Assembly (NCBI GenBank): GCA_022559845.1
Contig: CM040121.1
Span: 568,156,140 to 568,220,139, forward strand
Direction of reading: 5' to 3'
Source of the DNA: Amorphophallus konjac
Lineage: Eukaryota; Streptophyta; Magnoliopsida; Alismatales; Araceae
DNA length: 64,000 nucleotides
The translations under genes were made by a program, and so were the position numbers. The notes below the pieces were generated by a model. That model was not told where the DNA came from. It made no database searches and saw only the letters and a list, made by a program, of their open reading frames with translations. Below are positions 47,087 to 57,429 of this stretch, in pieces; positions within the stretch are counted from its first letter, which is position 1; every line of letters starts with the position of its first letter.

Positions 47087-49764
47087 TGTAATATCCCGGA
47101 CCTTTCGGATCCTTCTTCATGGGTCCCGGATCTAGTTTTCGGAGTGTCCGGCTCCGTTGTGTCCGAAATTTCGTTTCGGACATCTTTCGTGTTCGGATCG
47201 GCGCGATCCGGAGTCGTTTCGGAGGCCCGGAGGCGTTCCGCGGCTTTTTCCGCGTGTGTTTTCCGATTCCCGGTGTGTGTTTCGGCTTTTCTCTTCGGAC
47301 GCTCGTTGCGGGTGAACCGGGCTGTTCACACGGACACGAGTGGTACCGTTGCGATCGGTGCGTTCCGAGGATCGCGGGGGTGTGATTTCCTATTTTTTGG
47401 AATTTTACGGATTTTCCGGGTTTTTCTATAAAACCCTTTTTCTTTTCTCTCTCCCCCACCATCTTCTTCTTCCTCTCTTCTTCTTCCTCCTTCCTCCTCC
47501 ACCGTGTCTCCCTCCCTCTCCCTCTCTTCCTCCCGGTTGGCCACGGCGAGCTCCCCTCCGGCTGCAGACGGCGGCGGGGCGACGGCGCGGCGACGTGGGC
47601 GGCGGCGAGGCGGTCGTGGGGGCGTGCGGCAAGCGTGGGAAGCTTAAGGAAGAACGAGGGTTTTCAAGCGTTCTTCGCGATTCGTGGACGATCCGGCGGA
47701 GCATTCGCTCCATTGAGGTAGGGTGACGTTCCCTAGCTCTTCGCCGTTCTTTTCCGTGGTTTGTAGGCCGCGGGGAGGCCGAGAGAGGCATGTTTGGGCG
47801 TTTTTGGGGTTTTTCCATGTTTTGGGGAGAGCCGCCCGATCTATGATTTTAGCCCATGATTCTATGTTTTGGTGGCTTAGATGCATGCTAGGGGTCCCCA
47901 GGGGTCTTCCCCCTTGTTTTCCCCCTCTCCGGTGGAGGTACGGGGGCGTGGTTGGTGTTTTTGGGGTTTTCCCGCCGTAGCGTGCTCTGGGGCAAGCGAC
48001 GGTCACTCCAGTGACCGTCACATGCTTGTAACGCCCCTAGAGGGGTGCGTTACTTCCCTGGGTGTTGGCCTTTAGGGTCGAGGGCTGTAGCGGTCCTGCG
48101 ACTGGCCGCCGTTTGCTAGTGACGCCCCTGGGCTGGGCCGTCACATGCTTTCGACCGTTGGGTTTTGACCGTTGGGGGTCAGGCCATGTAACGCACCGAG
48201 ATAGGCGCGTTACATGCGTGTAACGCACTGGGGCAGGAGCGTTACTTCCTGTTGTCCCCCATGTGGATGGGCCAAGCGACGCGCTGGGGCAGGCGCGTCA
48301 CTTCCCTTTCCATCCCGAGCGTGAGGGCCACGCGACGCGCTGGTCTAGGCGCGTCACATGCGAGTAACGCACTGAGCCCGACGCGTTGCTTGCAAGCGAC
48401 GCGCCAGGGTAAGCGCGTTACTTTCCCTGTGGTTTTCGTGGGTGTGGGGTGCCATGTGACGCCCTGGCCTAGGTGCGCCGCTTCCAAGCGACGCACTAGG
48501 GTAGGCGCGTCGCTTCCCCCTACCCCCTGGCCGTGTGACGGTCCGCCTTAGACCGCTATTTCCAAGTGACGGCCCTAGAGTGGACCGCCATTTGGCAGTG
48601 ACGGTCTGAGGGTCGGACCGCCACTTCCTGTGTTGCCCCATGAGGGTGGCAACCTCGCTTTTCTCCGACCGTGGTCTCCGTGCGACGGGACTAGTGCGTG
48701 GGGTGATTCCCACACGTTGTCGGGCTTGGGCGTTGTTTTCCGTAACTTGAGAGTCTACTCCTTCAGTGACCCTCCACTAGTCGTAGCCTACTAGTACGCG
48801 TGTGCTAGTCGCACCAGGGAGTGGTGTACGGGCTGACCTTTAGAGACGGTTTGTGGACCGGTTACCGTTGGGCCCCACGTCTTGCAGCCAGAGTCCGGCT
48901 GAGGGGAAAACCGGTCAGAGGGCCAGACCTGGGACGCGTGGTCTGTGTGTGCACACGTGGTTGGGGGCGGTTGGACCCACGTCGACGGGCGTGACCCCAG
49001 CTAGTCACTTGTTTGTGGTTACTTGTACGGTGTTTGCGCCTCGGGTAGGACCTACCATGTCAGGCGGTTCACCTGCGGTACGGTGTAAGACGTCAGGGGA
49101 CGCTACCGGCTGTGCTTCTAGTGGGTGGTACTCCTGTCGAGTACGGAGTGTCAGACTGTCAGTCGTGTGTTTCCGACCTTCGGGTTTTGACGGTTCGACC
49201 GTTGAGTTTCGGTCTTCTCGTACCGTGGCACGTGTGTCGGTTTGCGTGCCGTTAGGGTCTAGTTCTGTAGAGTACAGGGCTTTCCTTTCCGAGGTACTTT
49301 CCTACCGCTAGAGTAGTGGTTTCTCGTTTTTCGAGGTAGGGTTCGAGTGATCCCTACTGAGTCTTGTTCCGAGACTCATTCCCTGCGTGTTTTCGCCGTG
49401 TTTCAGGTGAGGCGCCACCTTCGGGGAGCGCGTCAGGAGCGCAGCGGAAGCGTGGTGCGGGTGTCCTGAGGTAGTGCCAGAGGTCAGAGCCGGGGGATGC
49501 CCCGTGTAGCTGTACTTTTCTTTCTTGTCACTGTACTAGTCGTGGACTACTGTTGCTGTTGTTGTTATTTTATTGTGGACCATGTAAAATGTTAAATTCA
49601 TTTCCTGCTTAATATTATAACTGTTTAATTTCTGCAATTATTTGTGATACTTGTGTAGTTTCCACACCATCCTTTTAACCCTTCCGAGTCTTCGGGCTCG
49701 TGGGTGGCGGTGCGAGTCTCGGGTTATCGGGCCTTCCCGGTAATCGGATTCTCGGGTCGTTACA
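47087..49764 (+). mobile_element. Solo LTR C of the same family, inserted in the 3' LTR of B
   Basis: 2,678 bp, TGTAATATCC...GTCGTTACA, flanked on both sides by a perfect CAGCG duplication. It belongs to the same family as the LTRs of B but is clearly diverged from them: an extra CTTCTTCCTCT-type block near 47465, loss of ~30 bp in the palindrome array near 48273, and many substitutions and small indels in 48720-49620. There is no internal region, so it arose by LTR-LTR recombination after insertion of another family member. Confidence 0.95.
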
Positions 49765-49769
49765 CAGCG
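49765..49769. repeat. Target-site duplication of solo LTR C, right copy
   Basis: CAGCG, identical to 47082-47086; the uninterrupted 5' LTR of B has a single CAGCG at this place (about 39506-39510). Confidence 0.95.
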
Positions 49770-51248
49770 CGTTACTTACAAGCGACGCGCTGGGGCAGGC
49801 GCGTCACTTCCCTTTCCATCCCGAGCGTGAGGGCCATGCGACGCGCTGGTCTAGGCGCGTCACATGCGAGTAACGCACTGAGCCCGACGCGTTGCTTGCA
49901 AGCGACGCGCCAGGGTAAGCGCGTTACTTTCCCTGTGGTTTTCGTGGGTGTGGGGTGCCATGTGACGCCCTGGCCTAGGTGCGCCGCTTCCAAGCGACGC
50001 ACTAGGGTAGGCGCGTCGCTTCCCCCTACCCCCTGGCCGTGTGACGGTCCGCCTTAGACCGCTATTTCCAAGTGACGGCCCTAGAGTGGACCGCCATTTG
50101 GCAGTGACGGTCTGAGGGTAGACCGCCACTTCCTGTGTTGCCCCATGAGGGTGGCAACCTCGCTTTTCTCCGACCGTGGTCTCCGTGTGACGGGACTGGT
50201 GCGTGGGGTGATTCCCACACGTTGTCGGGCTTGGGTGTTGTTTTCCGTGACTCGAGAGTCTACTCCTTTAGCGACCCTCCACTAGTCGTAGCCCACCAGT
50301 GCGCGGTGCTGGTCTCACCTGGGAGTGGTGTACGGGCACCCACCTTTCGAGACGGTTTGTGGACCGGTTACCGTAGGCCCCTCGTCGGTAGCCAGAGTCC
50401 GGCTACGGGGGAAAACCGGTCAGAGGACCAGACCTAGTGACGCAAGGTCTGTGTGTGCACACGTGGTTGGGGGCGGTTGGACCCACGTCGACGGGCGTGA
50501 CCCCAACTAGTTACTTGTTTGTGGTTACTTGTACGGTGTTTGCGCCTCGGGTAGGACCTACCATGTCAGGCGGTGCACCTGCGGTGCGGTGTAAGACGCC
50601 AGGGGACGCTACCGGCTGTGCTTCTAGTGGGTGGTACTCCTGTCGAGTACGGAGTGTCAGACTGTCAGTCGTGTGTTTCCGACCTTCGGGTTTTTGACGG
50701 TTCAACCGTTGAGTTTCAGTTTCCTCGTACCGTGGCACGTGTCTCGGTTTACGTGCCGTTAGGGTCTAGTTCTGTAGAGTACAGGGCTTTCCTTTCCGAG
50801 ATACTTTTCTACCGCTAGAGTAGTGGTTTCTCGTTTTTCGAGGTAGGGTTCGAGTGATCCCTACTGAGTCTTGTTCCGAGACTCATTCCCTGCGTGTTTT
50901 CACCGTGTTTCAGGTGAGGCGCCACCTTCGGGGAGCGCGTCAGGAGCGCAGCGTGGAGCGGGTGCCCAGCGGTAGTGCCGGAGGTCAGAGCCGGGGGATG
51001 CCCCGTGTAGCTGTACTTTCCTTTCTTGTCACTGTACTAGTCGTGGACTATTGTTATTGTGTTATTTTCTGTTGTGGACCATGTAAAATGTTATTCTATT
51101 ATAACTGTTTAATTTCTGCAATTATTTGTGATACTTGTGTAGTCTCCACACCATCCTTTTAACCCTTCCGAGTCTTCGGGCTCGTGGGTGGCGGTGCGAG
51201 TCTCGGGTTATCGGGCCTTCCCGGTAATCGGATTCTCGGGTCGTTACA
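49770..51248 (+). mobile_element. 3' LTR of element B, second part
   Basis: 1,479 bp nearly identical to 39511-40989, ending GTCGTTACA, followed by the right duplication GCTAA. With the first part it totals 2,674 bp, exactly the 5' LTR length. Confidence 0.96.
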
Positions 51249-51253
51249 GCTAA
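51249..51253. repeat. Target-site duplication of element B, right copy
   Basis: GCTAA, against GTTAA at 38311-38315. Confidence 0.8.
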
Positions 51254-52079
51254 CTTCTCGTAAGAACAGCTCTCGCTGTATGCTCTCGTGTAAGCCAGCC
51301 TTAAACCGTGAGAGGGTGACGGAGACATCCTCCATGACTCGACTCCGAAGGAAGAAGTCATCAAATTTGGCGATGTACTCGTCCACGGACTTTCCATCTT
51401 GGGTGAGTTTCTACCATTGGTCTAAAAGACGCTGATGGTAGGAGGGTGACAGATACTTCTCCCTTAATTTCTCCTTCATTTCTTCCCGCGTGCTTATAGG
51501 TTCCTCTCGTCTCCTTGCTAGGAGATTCTCAACGTTACACCAATAAGTTTTGGCTTGACCTAGGAGCTTCATTTTGGCAAACCTCACCCTTGTAGCAGGG
51601 GTCATGCGACGATGCCAATCAAAATATTGGTCCATCCCGGTCTCCCAATCAAGGTATGTAGTGGGGTTGAGGGACCCATCAAAATATGGAGCGTCAATCT
51701 TGACGTTCCGTAGGATGATATCTTCATCGTCGTGGTCTCTCTCTCGAGGCACACGTGCCTCTTGCTCTCTACCTTGGGGAGCCTGATTTTGGCGGGCTTA
51801 CTCTCGTTCCTCCCTTGGATTGACTACGGGATTGCCGTGGCCATTCACTCTTTCTTCCTCTCCCTTCAGTCGATCCTCTAAGGCTCGGATACTCTTATCG
51901 AGTTCCGTCCGTAGTTGACCTATGGATTCTTCAAAGTGGGCCACGAGATTGTGCTCGAGCTGGACTAGCATAGCAGTCACGCTCTCTTGATCCATGGGTA
52001 GCGTTGAGGGGCGCTCTAGACGGCCGGATGAATTCCTAGACCAACGTGGCATGCACGGACTTGGACCTAAATGATGCAA
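51254..52079 (-). pseudogene. Chromovirus A, gag N-terminal half
   Basis: Three minus-strand pieces in order: 51798-52079 (VTAMLVQLEHNLVAHFEES and a coiled-coil-like RTELDKSIRALEDRLKGEEE), 51411-51752 (APYFDGSLNPTTYLDWETGM, then FAKMKLLGQAKTYWCNVE and LREKYLSPSYHQRLLDQW, the retrotransposon-gag core) and 51254-51386 (VHEYIAKFDDFFLRS-type end region with SRFKAGLHESIQRELFL). Stops at the two joints show decay. The rest of gag continues at 38310 beyond element B. Confidence 0.88.
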
Positions 52080-53833
52080 TCCTGGGACCGATAATTAGCA
52101 AGTTATAGACCCGACTTTTGTTGGCTAATTGTCAAAGGGCCAATTTGAAGGGACCGGTCAGGGAGAGTTGCTCACCCGTAGGCGAAGTAGTTGTGGAACT
52201 ACACCTCCTGATAATTAGGGTGCCCTAATGTGACAGTCTAGGGCCTAAGGATGGGTACATACAAGCTCTCACTTTCCGCCCACAGTGATGCACTCAGGAG
52301 ACTGGCTGCATAGATCGGACTCTCTCTCACTTCGCGCGGTAATTGAAAAGATACTAAATAAGCAAGCGAGGGGAGCACGTACCTAGCTAGACTGAAAAGT
52401 CTAACTCCGACCGGAGACGAAGGCGAGCGGGGACGTGCGTGCCCGCACGGCGTCGATGAAGCTTCACGGTTACAATGAATTCACTCCACGCAGGGAGGAT
52501 TATTACAAAATCGCTTTAAAATTTCCCACGCAGGGGAATAAATCAGATCATGCTTTTTTGTTTTTCTCGCAGGGAGACTCTCGGGTACCCACGTTCCGTA
52601 ATTTACGGTTCTTCTGTCGGCTTCCAGGCGACTCGAGCACGGGTCGAGACGTAGTACTGGACTTGGGTGTTACAAGAACAAAATTCAAACAATTGATATA
52701 TATATATATATACTCCACAAATTATCAACCTCCTCTTTTTGACTTTTTTCCCACTCTTTTCAAACTTTCTTTTTTTTTCAAACCTTTCTTTTCAAACCTC
52801 TCTTTTCTTTTTCTTTTCCCAAACTTTACCCCTTTTTTTCAAACCTGTTGCGCTTCTCACGCGGTGGGCGGGCGCACTAGGCCGGGGCGGCGGCCAACAG
52901 GTTGCGAGCGGGCGCAGGCGGGCACTGCGCGGGAGGCCGTGGGCGGCCGCAGAGGCGGTGCGACCCGCTGGCTCGGTGGGGGCGGCCGGGCGCGGGCTGG
53001 GTGCACACGTGCGCAGGGCCAGGTGGGTGGCCAGGCGCGATTTCCGTGGGGCGTAGGCTCAAGCGGCCACGCGGCAGGTGCGGACGGGCGAGCGCCTCCG
53101 CGGCACAGGCGACGAAGGCGCGGGATGGTACCCTAGGTGGTACCCTAGGCGGGCGGGGGCGCCGAGGAGCGGGGACACCGACGCCGGAGGTCGGGGGGGG
53201 GGGGGGGGCGCCTAGGCGCGTCTGGGCGCAGGCCGGGCGCGTCTGGGTGTAGGCCGGGCGCGTCTGGGCGCGGCAGGCGGGGCCGGAGCGGGCTGGCGTG
53301 GGCTGTCGGGCGGGCTCGTGGGCGCGGTGTGGGCGCCGGGTGCGGGCCGACGGGCCTGCACCCGCGGGTGAGCGGTCGAGTGCTGCGCGCGGTGGTCGTG
53401 CGCATCCGTGCACGGCGGCGCTTGCGGCGGCTGTGGCTGGCCGTTGCGGCCAGGCAGGATTTAAATCCGGGCACGGGCGACGATGCCCGGTCTGCAAAAA
53501 CGTGCTTTCTTTTTTTTTCCTTCACGTCTCTCCTCTCTCAGCCGAGATCTTTATGTTTTTTTTATTTCAACTTCTTTCCGCTGTGCGCTGAACGAGAGAG
53601 AGAGAATAGAGAAGGAGAGAAACGGAGAGAGAGAGAGATTAACAGAGAGAGGGAAACTGGGAGAGAGAGAAAAAGTAGAGAGAGATATAAAACCGAGAGA
53701 AAGAGAGAGAGACAGAGACGGGAGGGTTCTTTTCTTCCCAAATTTTTTTTCTCTCTTCTTTTATTTTTCACTCTAGCAACTGAGAGATAGAGGGAGAGAC
53801 GTCGGAGACGTCGGGATCATCGGAGGCTCCGCG
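52080..53833 (-). other. Leader region of chromovirus A, long and GC-rich
   Basis: About 1.75 kb between the primer-binding site and gag. 52850-53470 is very GC-rich with a run of about 14 G at 53195-53208, a ~24-bp tandem repeat (GGGCGCGTCTGGGCGCAGGC type, about 53210-53275) and a doubled GGTACCCTAG (53126-53150). 53590-53720 is a GA-rich simple repeat, and a TA run lies at 52697-52712. The open frames here look like composition effects. I see no recognisable gene; the stretch may be acquired DNA. Confidence 0.5.
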
Positions 53834-53834
53834 T

Positions 53835-53847
53835 TGGGCTCTGATAC
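53835..53847 (-). promoter_or_regulatory. Primer-binding site of chromovirus A
   Basis: Plus GGGCTCTGATACT reads AGTATCAGAGCCC on the minus strand, one base off the initiator tRNA-Met complement TGGTATCAGAGC and a few bases from the LTR end. Confidence 0.8.
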
Positions 53848-53853
53848 TAAATC

Positions 53854-54457
53854 TGACGCGGCGGCGACGTGGAAATGGATCGACGGCAGCTCCGGGGACG
53901 CGAACGGGATGGGATAACTTGCTACCTCACGCAGCTCGGCCTCACGCCGGACGGTCTCAGACCGGGCGACATTTGGATCTTACAAAAATGAGAAGAGAGG
54001 GAAGGAGAGGGGTGAACAAAGGGGCAAGGCTCCTTAAACATAATTCATTCATTCATATCATTCATCTCTCGTAACACACCCTTAGCCTCCTATTTATTGG
54101 AGAGGCCATAACATAAATACCATCTAACTTCCACTAATTGTGTTTATATCCTAGCCTAACAAAACAAAGCCCACCTACCTAACTTTTGACTTGGGGGTTT
54201 TAACCAAATAAAATACACAAAACACACATGTTTATTGACTATGACTTAGCCTAATAAGACGAAAGTAAAAATACATGTACTAATACATGTATTTTACATA
54301 TAATACATAAATACGTACAATACAAATACACACAAATAAATATTATGCTCAGGACGCCGAGTCTTCAAACGAGTCGCCGAGCCATAAGCTCGGTGCAGTG
54401 GCGGTGCGGCGTCGGCTCCGAGCATTGGGCCCGGTAGTGGGCCCGGTGTCCCCACCA
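53854..54457 (-). mobile_element. 5' LTR of chromovirus A
   Basis: 604 bp, partner of 33553-34144; 12 bp longer through a tandem duplication near 54436. The TATA box seen in the other LTR reads CAATAAATAG here (plus 54090 region), so the promoter of this LTR is mutated. Confidence 0.9.
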
Positions 54458-54611
54458 GCAGGTGGCCTTCCTCTCGGAGCAGGACTCCTTGGCGCGTGCG
54501 GAGGAAATAGATGACGTACCCGTTGATCTTGAACCCGTGGAGGCCGACCGTGTCAATCAAGCACGCGATGCTCGCTACAGCCACGCTGCATGTGTTGGAT
54601 GCGAGCATAAC
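54458..54611 (-). pseudogene. PLATZ gene, 5' half of the split exon
   Basis: It begins after a splice acceptor (minus CCTTTCAG|GTT, plus 54611-54619) and reads VMLASNTCSVAVASIACLID, then KINGYVIYFLRTRQ. It aligns without gaps to the PLATZ family stretch IRRSSYHxVVRVxEIQKVID...INSAKIVFL...RPQ; the pattern I-D, I-N, V-I-x-F-L and R-x-Q is retained. The exon is cut by the 5' LTR of A and resumes at 33552. Confidence 0.78.
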
Positions 54612-54719
54612 CTGAAAGGTTAGGCCAGGAAGAACAGTTAGAATCTCCTCGTTGGATCAGAAAGGACGCAAACCCGTTGCAAACGAAAAAGAATCCAACT
54701 AAACTAAACTTATTCTCAC

Positions 54720-54941
54720 CTGAAGGACGTTGTGGTCCTAATGCTGTTGTTATTTCCTGCAGTGCTCGCAGATGACGTCCATGCAATTGATGTAGTAGAA
54801 GTTGCAGTGGCTGGTGGTATTGTTCACATGTTTAATTGTGGGTCTCGCAAGGAGTATATAGTACTTTGTCAGTACGAAGGGAACCAGCCAATATTGCTCC
54901 TGCGGTGGGGCATGATCTGTGGGCTTGGTGTTCGCTCCCAT
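54720..54941 (-). pseudogene. PLATZ transcription factor gene, first coding exon with stops
   Basis: From ATG 54941 the minus frame shows the PLATZ N-terminus (YWLVPFVLTKYY, cf. PWL-PLL-T-FF) and a degraded zinc-binding cluster HCNFYYINCMDVICEHCR (one cysteine is Tyr). It then reads K, stop, QQH, stop, DHNVLQ, where H-stop-DH matches the family's HRDH. The exon ends at a consensus donor CAG|GTGAGA (plus 54714-54722), phase 0, which fits the next exon. PLATZ proteins are plant-specific zinc-dependent DNA-binding regulators. Two in-frame stops, lost cysteines and the retrotransposon in the next exon show that this gene is dead. Confidence 0.78.
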
Positions 54942-55165
54942 GGTGGCTGCCCAAGTCTCTGACCGGTGCTAACCGACCATTTGCAACTAATGCAAGTCAT
55001 ACAATCTTAATGGGAGGGACCAAGAGGGGAAGAAATCGCTTTTAGGAAGAAGATAAAAGGATGGGACTTTCCAACGGGAGGCCGTGCGCCGAGTCAGACT
55101 TGGACTATGAAAATAATTTGAATGTGCTTGACTTCTTTAGAAACATGAAGAAAACTATAACATAT
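54942..55165. other. Short spacer between PLATZ relic and copia element E
   Basis: No feature is visible beyond the upstream flank of the PLATZ relic. Confidence 0.4.
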
Positions 55166-55541
55166 TGTGGAAGAAAGATGGTGGTATAGAAGGCTCTAGA
55201 ATGGTGGTAAAAAGAGAGAAGTCTAGAAACACTCATAGAGAGAAGATGAGAGAAGAATTCTCTAGAATGACGATGTATAAGAAACATCTAGAAAAAATTT
55301 TAGATCTCTTATGGAGGTTATAAATACCACTACCTAAGCACCCTTGGGGGGCATCCAAGAAGTGTAGAAGTGAGCCAAAAGGTCTCAACCCATTCCACTA
55401 ACCACTCAAGCATTTCCCAAGCCTATTCCTCTTCCACCTCCCCTTTACATTGTAAAAGATCTTTTTGTACTTATAACATTTCTTCAATAAAATTTTTAAT
55501 TTCTTCACTTTTGCGCCTATTTTACTTCCGCTGCTCCAACA
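55166..55541 (+). mobile_element. 5' LTR of copia element E
   Basis: About 376 bp, from TGTGGAAGAAAG to GCTCCAACA, with TATA box GTTATAAATACC at about 55318 and AATAAA at 55486-55491. It is followed by the primer-binding site. The left end is my best choice (TG preceded by CATAT); the partner LTR is outside the window. Confidence 0.7.
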
Positions 55542-55545
55542 AATT

Positions 55546-55557
55546 TGGTATCAAAGT
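55546..55557 (+). promoter_or_regulatory. Primer-binding site of copia element E
   Basis: TGGTATCAAAGT, the initiator tRNA-Met complement with one change near its 3' end, five bases after the LTR. Confidence 0.85.
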
Positions 55558-55617
55558 CATAGTCTCCATTCCTTCAAGTTCTAATTATAGCAGCACCTAA
55601 CACCACTCTTTTCAACC

Positions 55618-56815
55618 ATGTCCAAAATCTTATCCCCATTTTTTATGGAGTAAATTATGATTTTTGGAGTCTCCGAATGAAGACTCTTTTCATCTCTTAA
55701 GATCTCTAGGAGCTCGTTGAAAGCGGATACGAGATATCAGAGGATGGGGCAGCTCTCGCAATGTGGACATCGACAAAGCAAAAGGAGTATAAAGAAAATA
55801 AGAAGAAAGATGCGAAGACATTATTATTCATCCAATAAGGGGTAAGTAATTCTATCTTAATTTCCCCGTATTATGACGTCCGTAACTTCGAAAGATGCTT
55901 GGGATCTTTTAAAGCAAGAATTCTAAGAGTCGTCGAAGGTAATCTCCATTAAGTTGCAATCATTATGGAGAGAGTTTGATAATATTATGATGAAATAAAA
56001 TGAAATTGTTCAAGCATTTTTTACTCGAGTTGTCGGTATCATAAATCAAATTAGAAGCTATGGGGATAAAATTAAAGAGAAGAAAATAGTTGAGAAACTC
56101 TTGAGAAAATTTCTAATCAAGTTCGATCATATTGTTGCCGCCATTGAAGAATCCAAAAATTTATCAAAGTTTTCTATGCACTAACTAATGGGTTCTCTAG
56201 AGACGCATGAGCAAAGAATGAACCCATTTTCTCATCAGAATATGGAGCAAGCATTTCAATCAAAGGTATCATGATCTGATAAAAGAGAGGAGTTAAAGAA
56301 GGAGAACATGGAAGGCTATTCTTCACAACAACAACAGTCCGGGAAAGATAATTCGAGGTAGAAGAAGTTCATGAAACAAGGTCACGACAGAGGAAGAAGG
56401 CATGAGAAAAATTATCCAAAAGGTATGTCTACCTCCCAATGTCGAATTTGTAAAAAATTTGGACATTTTATGAAATATTACATATTTAAATGCATCAAAT
56501 GTAAAAATACTAATTACTCCCAAAGAGACTATTATTTTTAGCAGAAAAGTGAAGCTAATTATTTAAAGATGGATCAACTATTTTATTCATGTTTTACCAG
56601 TCATTCAAATTCTAACGATACATGACATTTGGATAGTGGCTGTAGCAATCATATGACATGAAATAAAAGTAACTTTGTTAAACTGGACGAAGAGATAGAT
56701 TCCCAAGTAAAACTAGGAGATGACAAGCTACACAAGGTAAAACGTAAAGAGTGATAGCGGTGCATACAAAGGGAGGTAAGATGAAATTTATCACATATGT
56801 TCTTTATGTTCCTAA
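55618..56815 (+). pseudogene. Copia element E gag and protease (decayed)
   Basis: Starts MSKILSPFF and shows, across stops and frame changes, the copia gag pattern NYDFWSLRMKTLF, then ALAMWTSTKQKEYKE; a zinc knuckle CRICKKFGHFMKYY in which the last Cys is Tyr (from 56440); and the protease start HLDSGCSNHMT at about 56623-56658, preceded by TGA where the family has Trp and followed by a TGA. It then reads VIAVHTKGGKMKFITYVLYV up to the insertion of D at 56820. The polyprotein continues at 62031. Confidence 0.88.
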
Positions 56816-56820
56816 CCTAT
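56816..56820. repeat. Target-site duplication of insertion D, left copy
   Basis: CCTAT, identical to 62026-62030. Confidence 0.93.
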
Positions 56821-57062
56821 TGTGGACACTCAAATTTTTTTTTACGGACAGCAAGCGCATTCTAACTCCAGCCATTTTGAAGTGGATGAAGAAAAAGAAG
56901 AAGGTTAGAAATGAAAGAATAAATAATGGTGGAGAAACAAAAAAGAAGAGAAAAGAAAAAGAGAATAAAAAATAAAATAATAATAAAAGTATATATAATA
57001 TATAGATAAGTAATATATATATATATAATTATAAATAAATAAATAAATAAAAGGGGAGGGTA

Positions 57063-57095
<33 letters not shown>

Positions 57096-57109
57096 CTCCC
57101 TCACCGGTG

Positions 57110-57425
57110 CGGTCGCCTCCGGCCGCGGCACACTCCCGCGTGAAGCCCCCCGGCACACCACCACCGGGCCACCTCCAGCGACACACACCCACCGTACCGG
57201 GTGAGCCCGCTCAGACAGTGCCGGATGACCCCTCTCTCCCATCGCCCTTCTCCCAACTCGATTCTCCACTTCCCCCGCGGCACACTTCCCCGCCACATCC
57301 CACGACACACCCACCGCACTGGATGGCCAACCACCGTGCCAACTCCACGGCACACACCCACTGTGCCGGGTAACACTCCCCCTGCACTGTCTCGCTCCCG
57401 CGGCACACGCCTCTCCCACGTCTCA
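57110..57425. repeat. GGCACACC-motif block 1 in D
   Basis: About eleven variants of GGCACAC/GACACAC/GTGCCGG spaced roughly 20-40 bp, just upstream of the GRAM fragment. It follows a CT microsatellite (57061-57091). Confidence 0.75.
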
Positions 57426-57429
57426 CCCT

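Noticed and set aside
52435..53525. Large ORFs on both strands (233, 206, 126 codons)
   Set aside because: They occur in GC-rich repetitive leader DNA of element A and show Ala/Arg/Pro/Gly composition without any domain.
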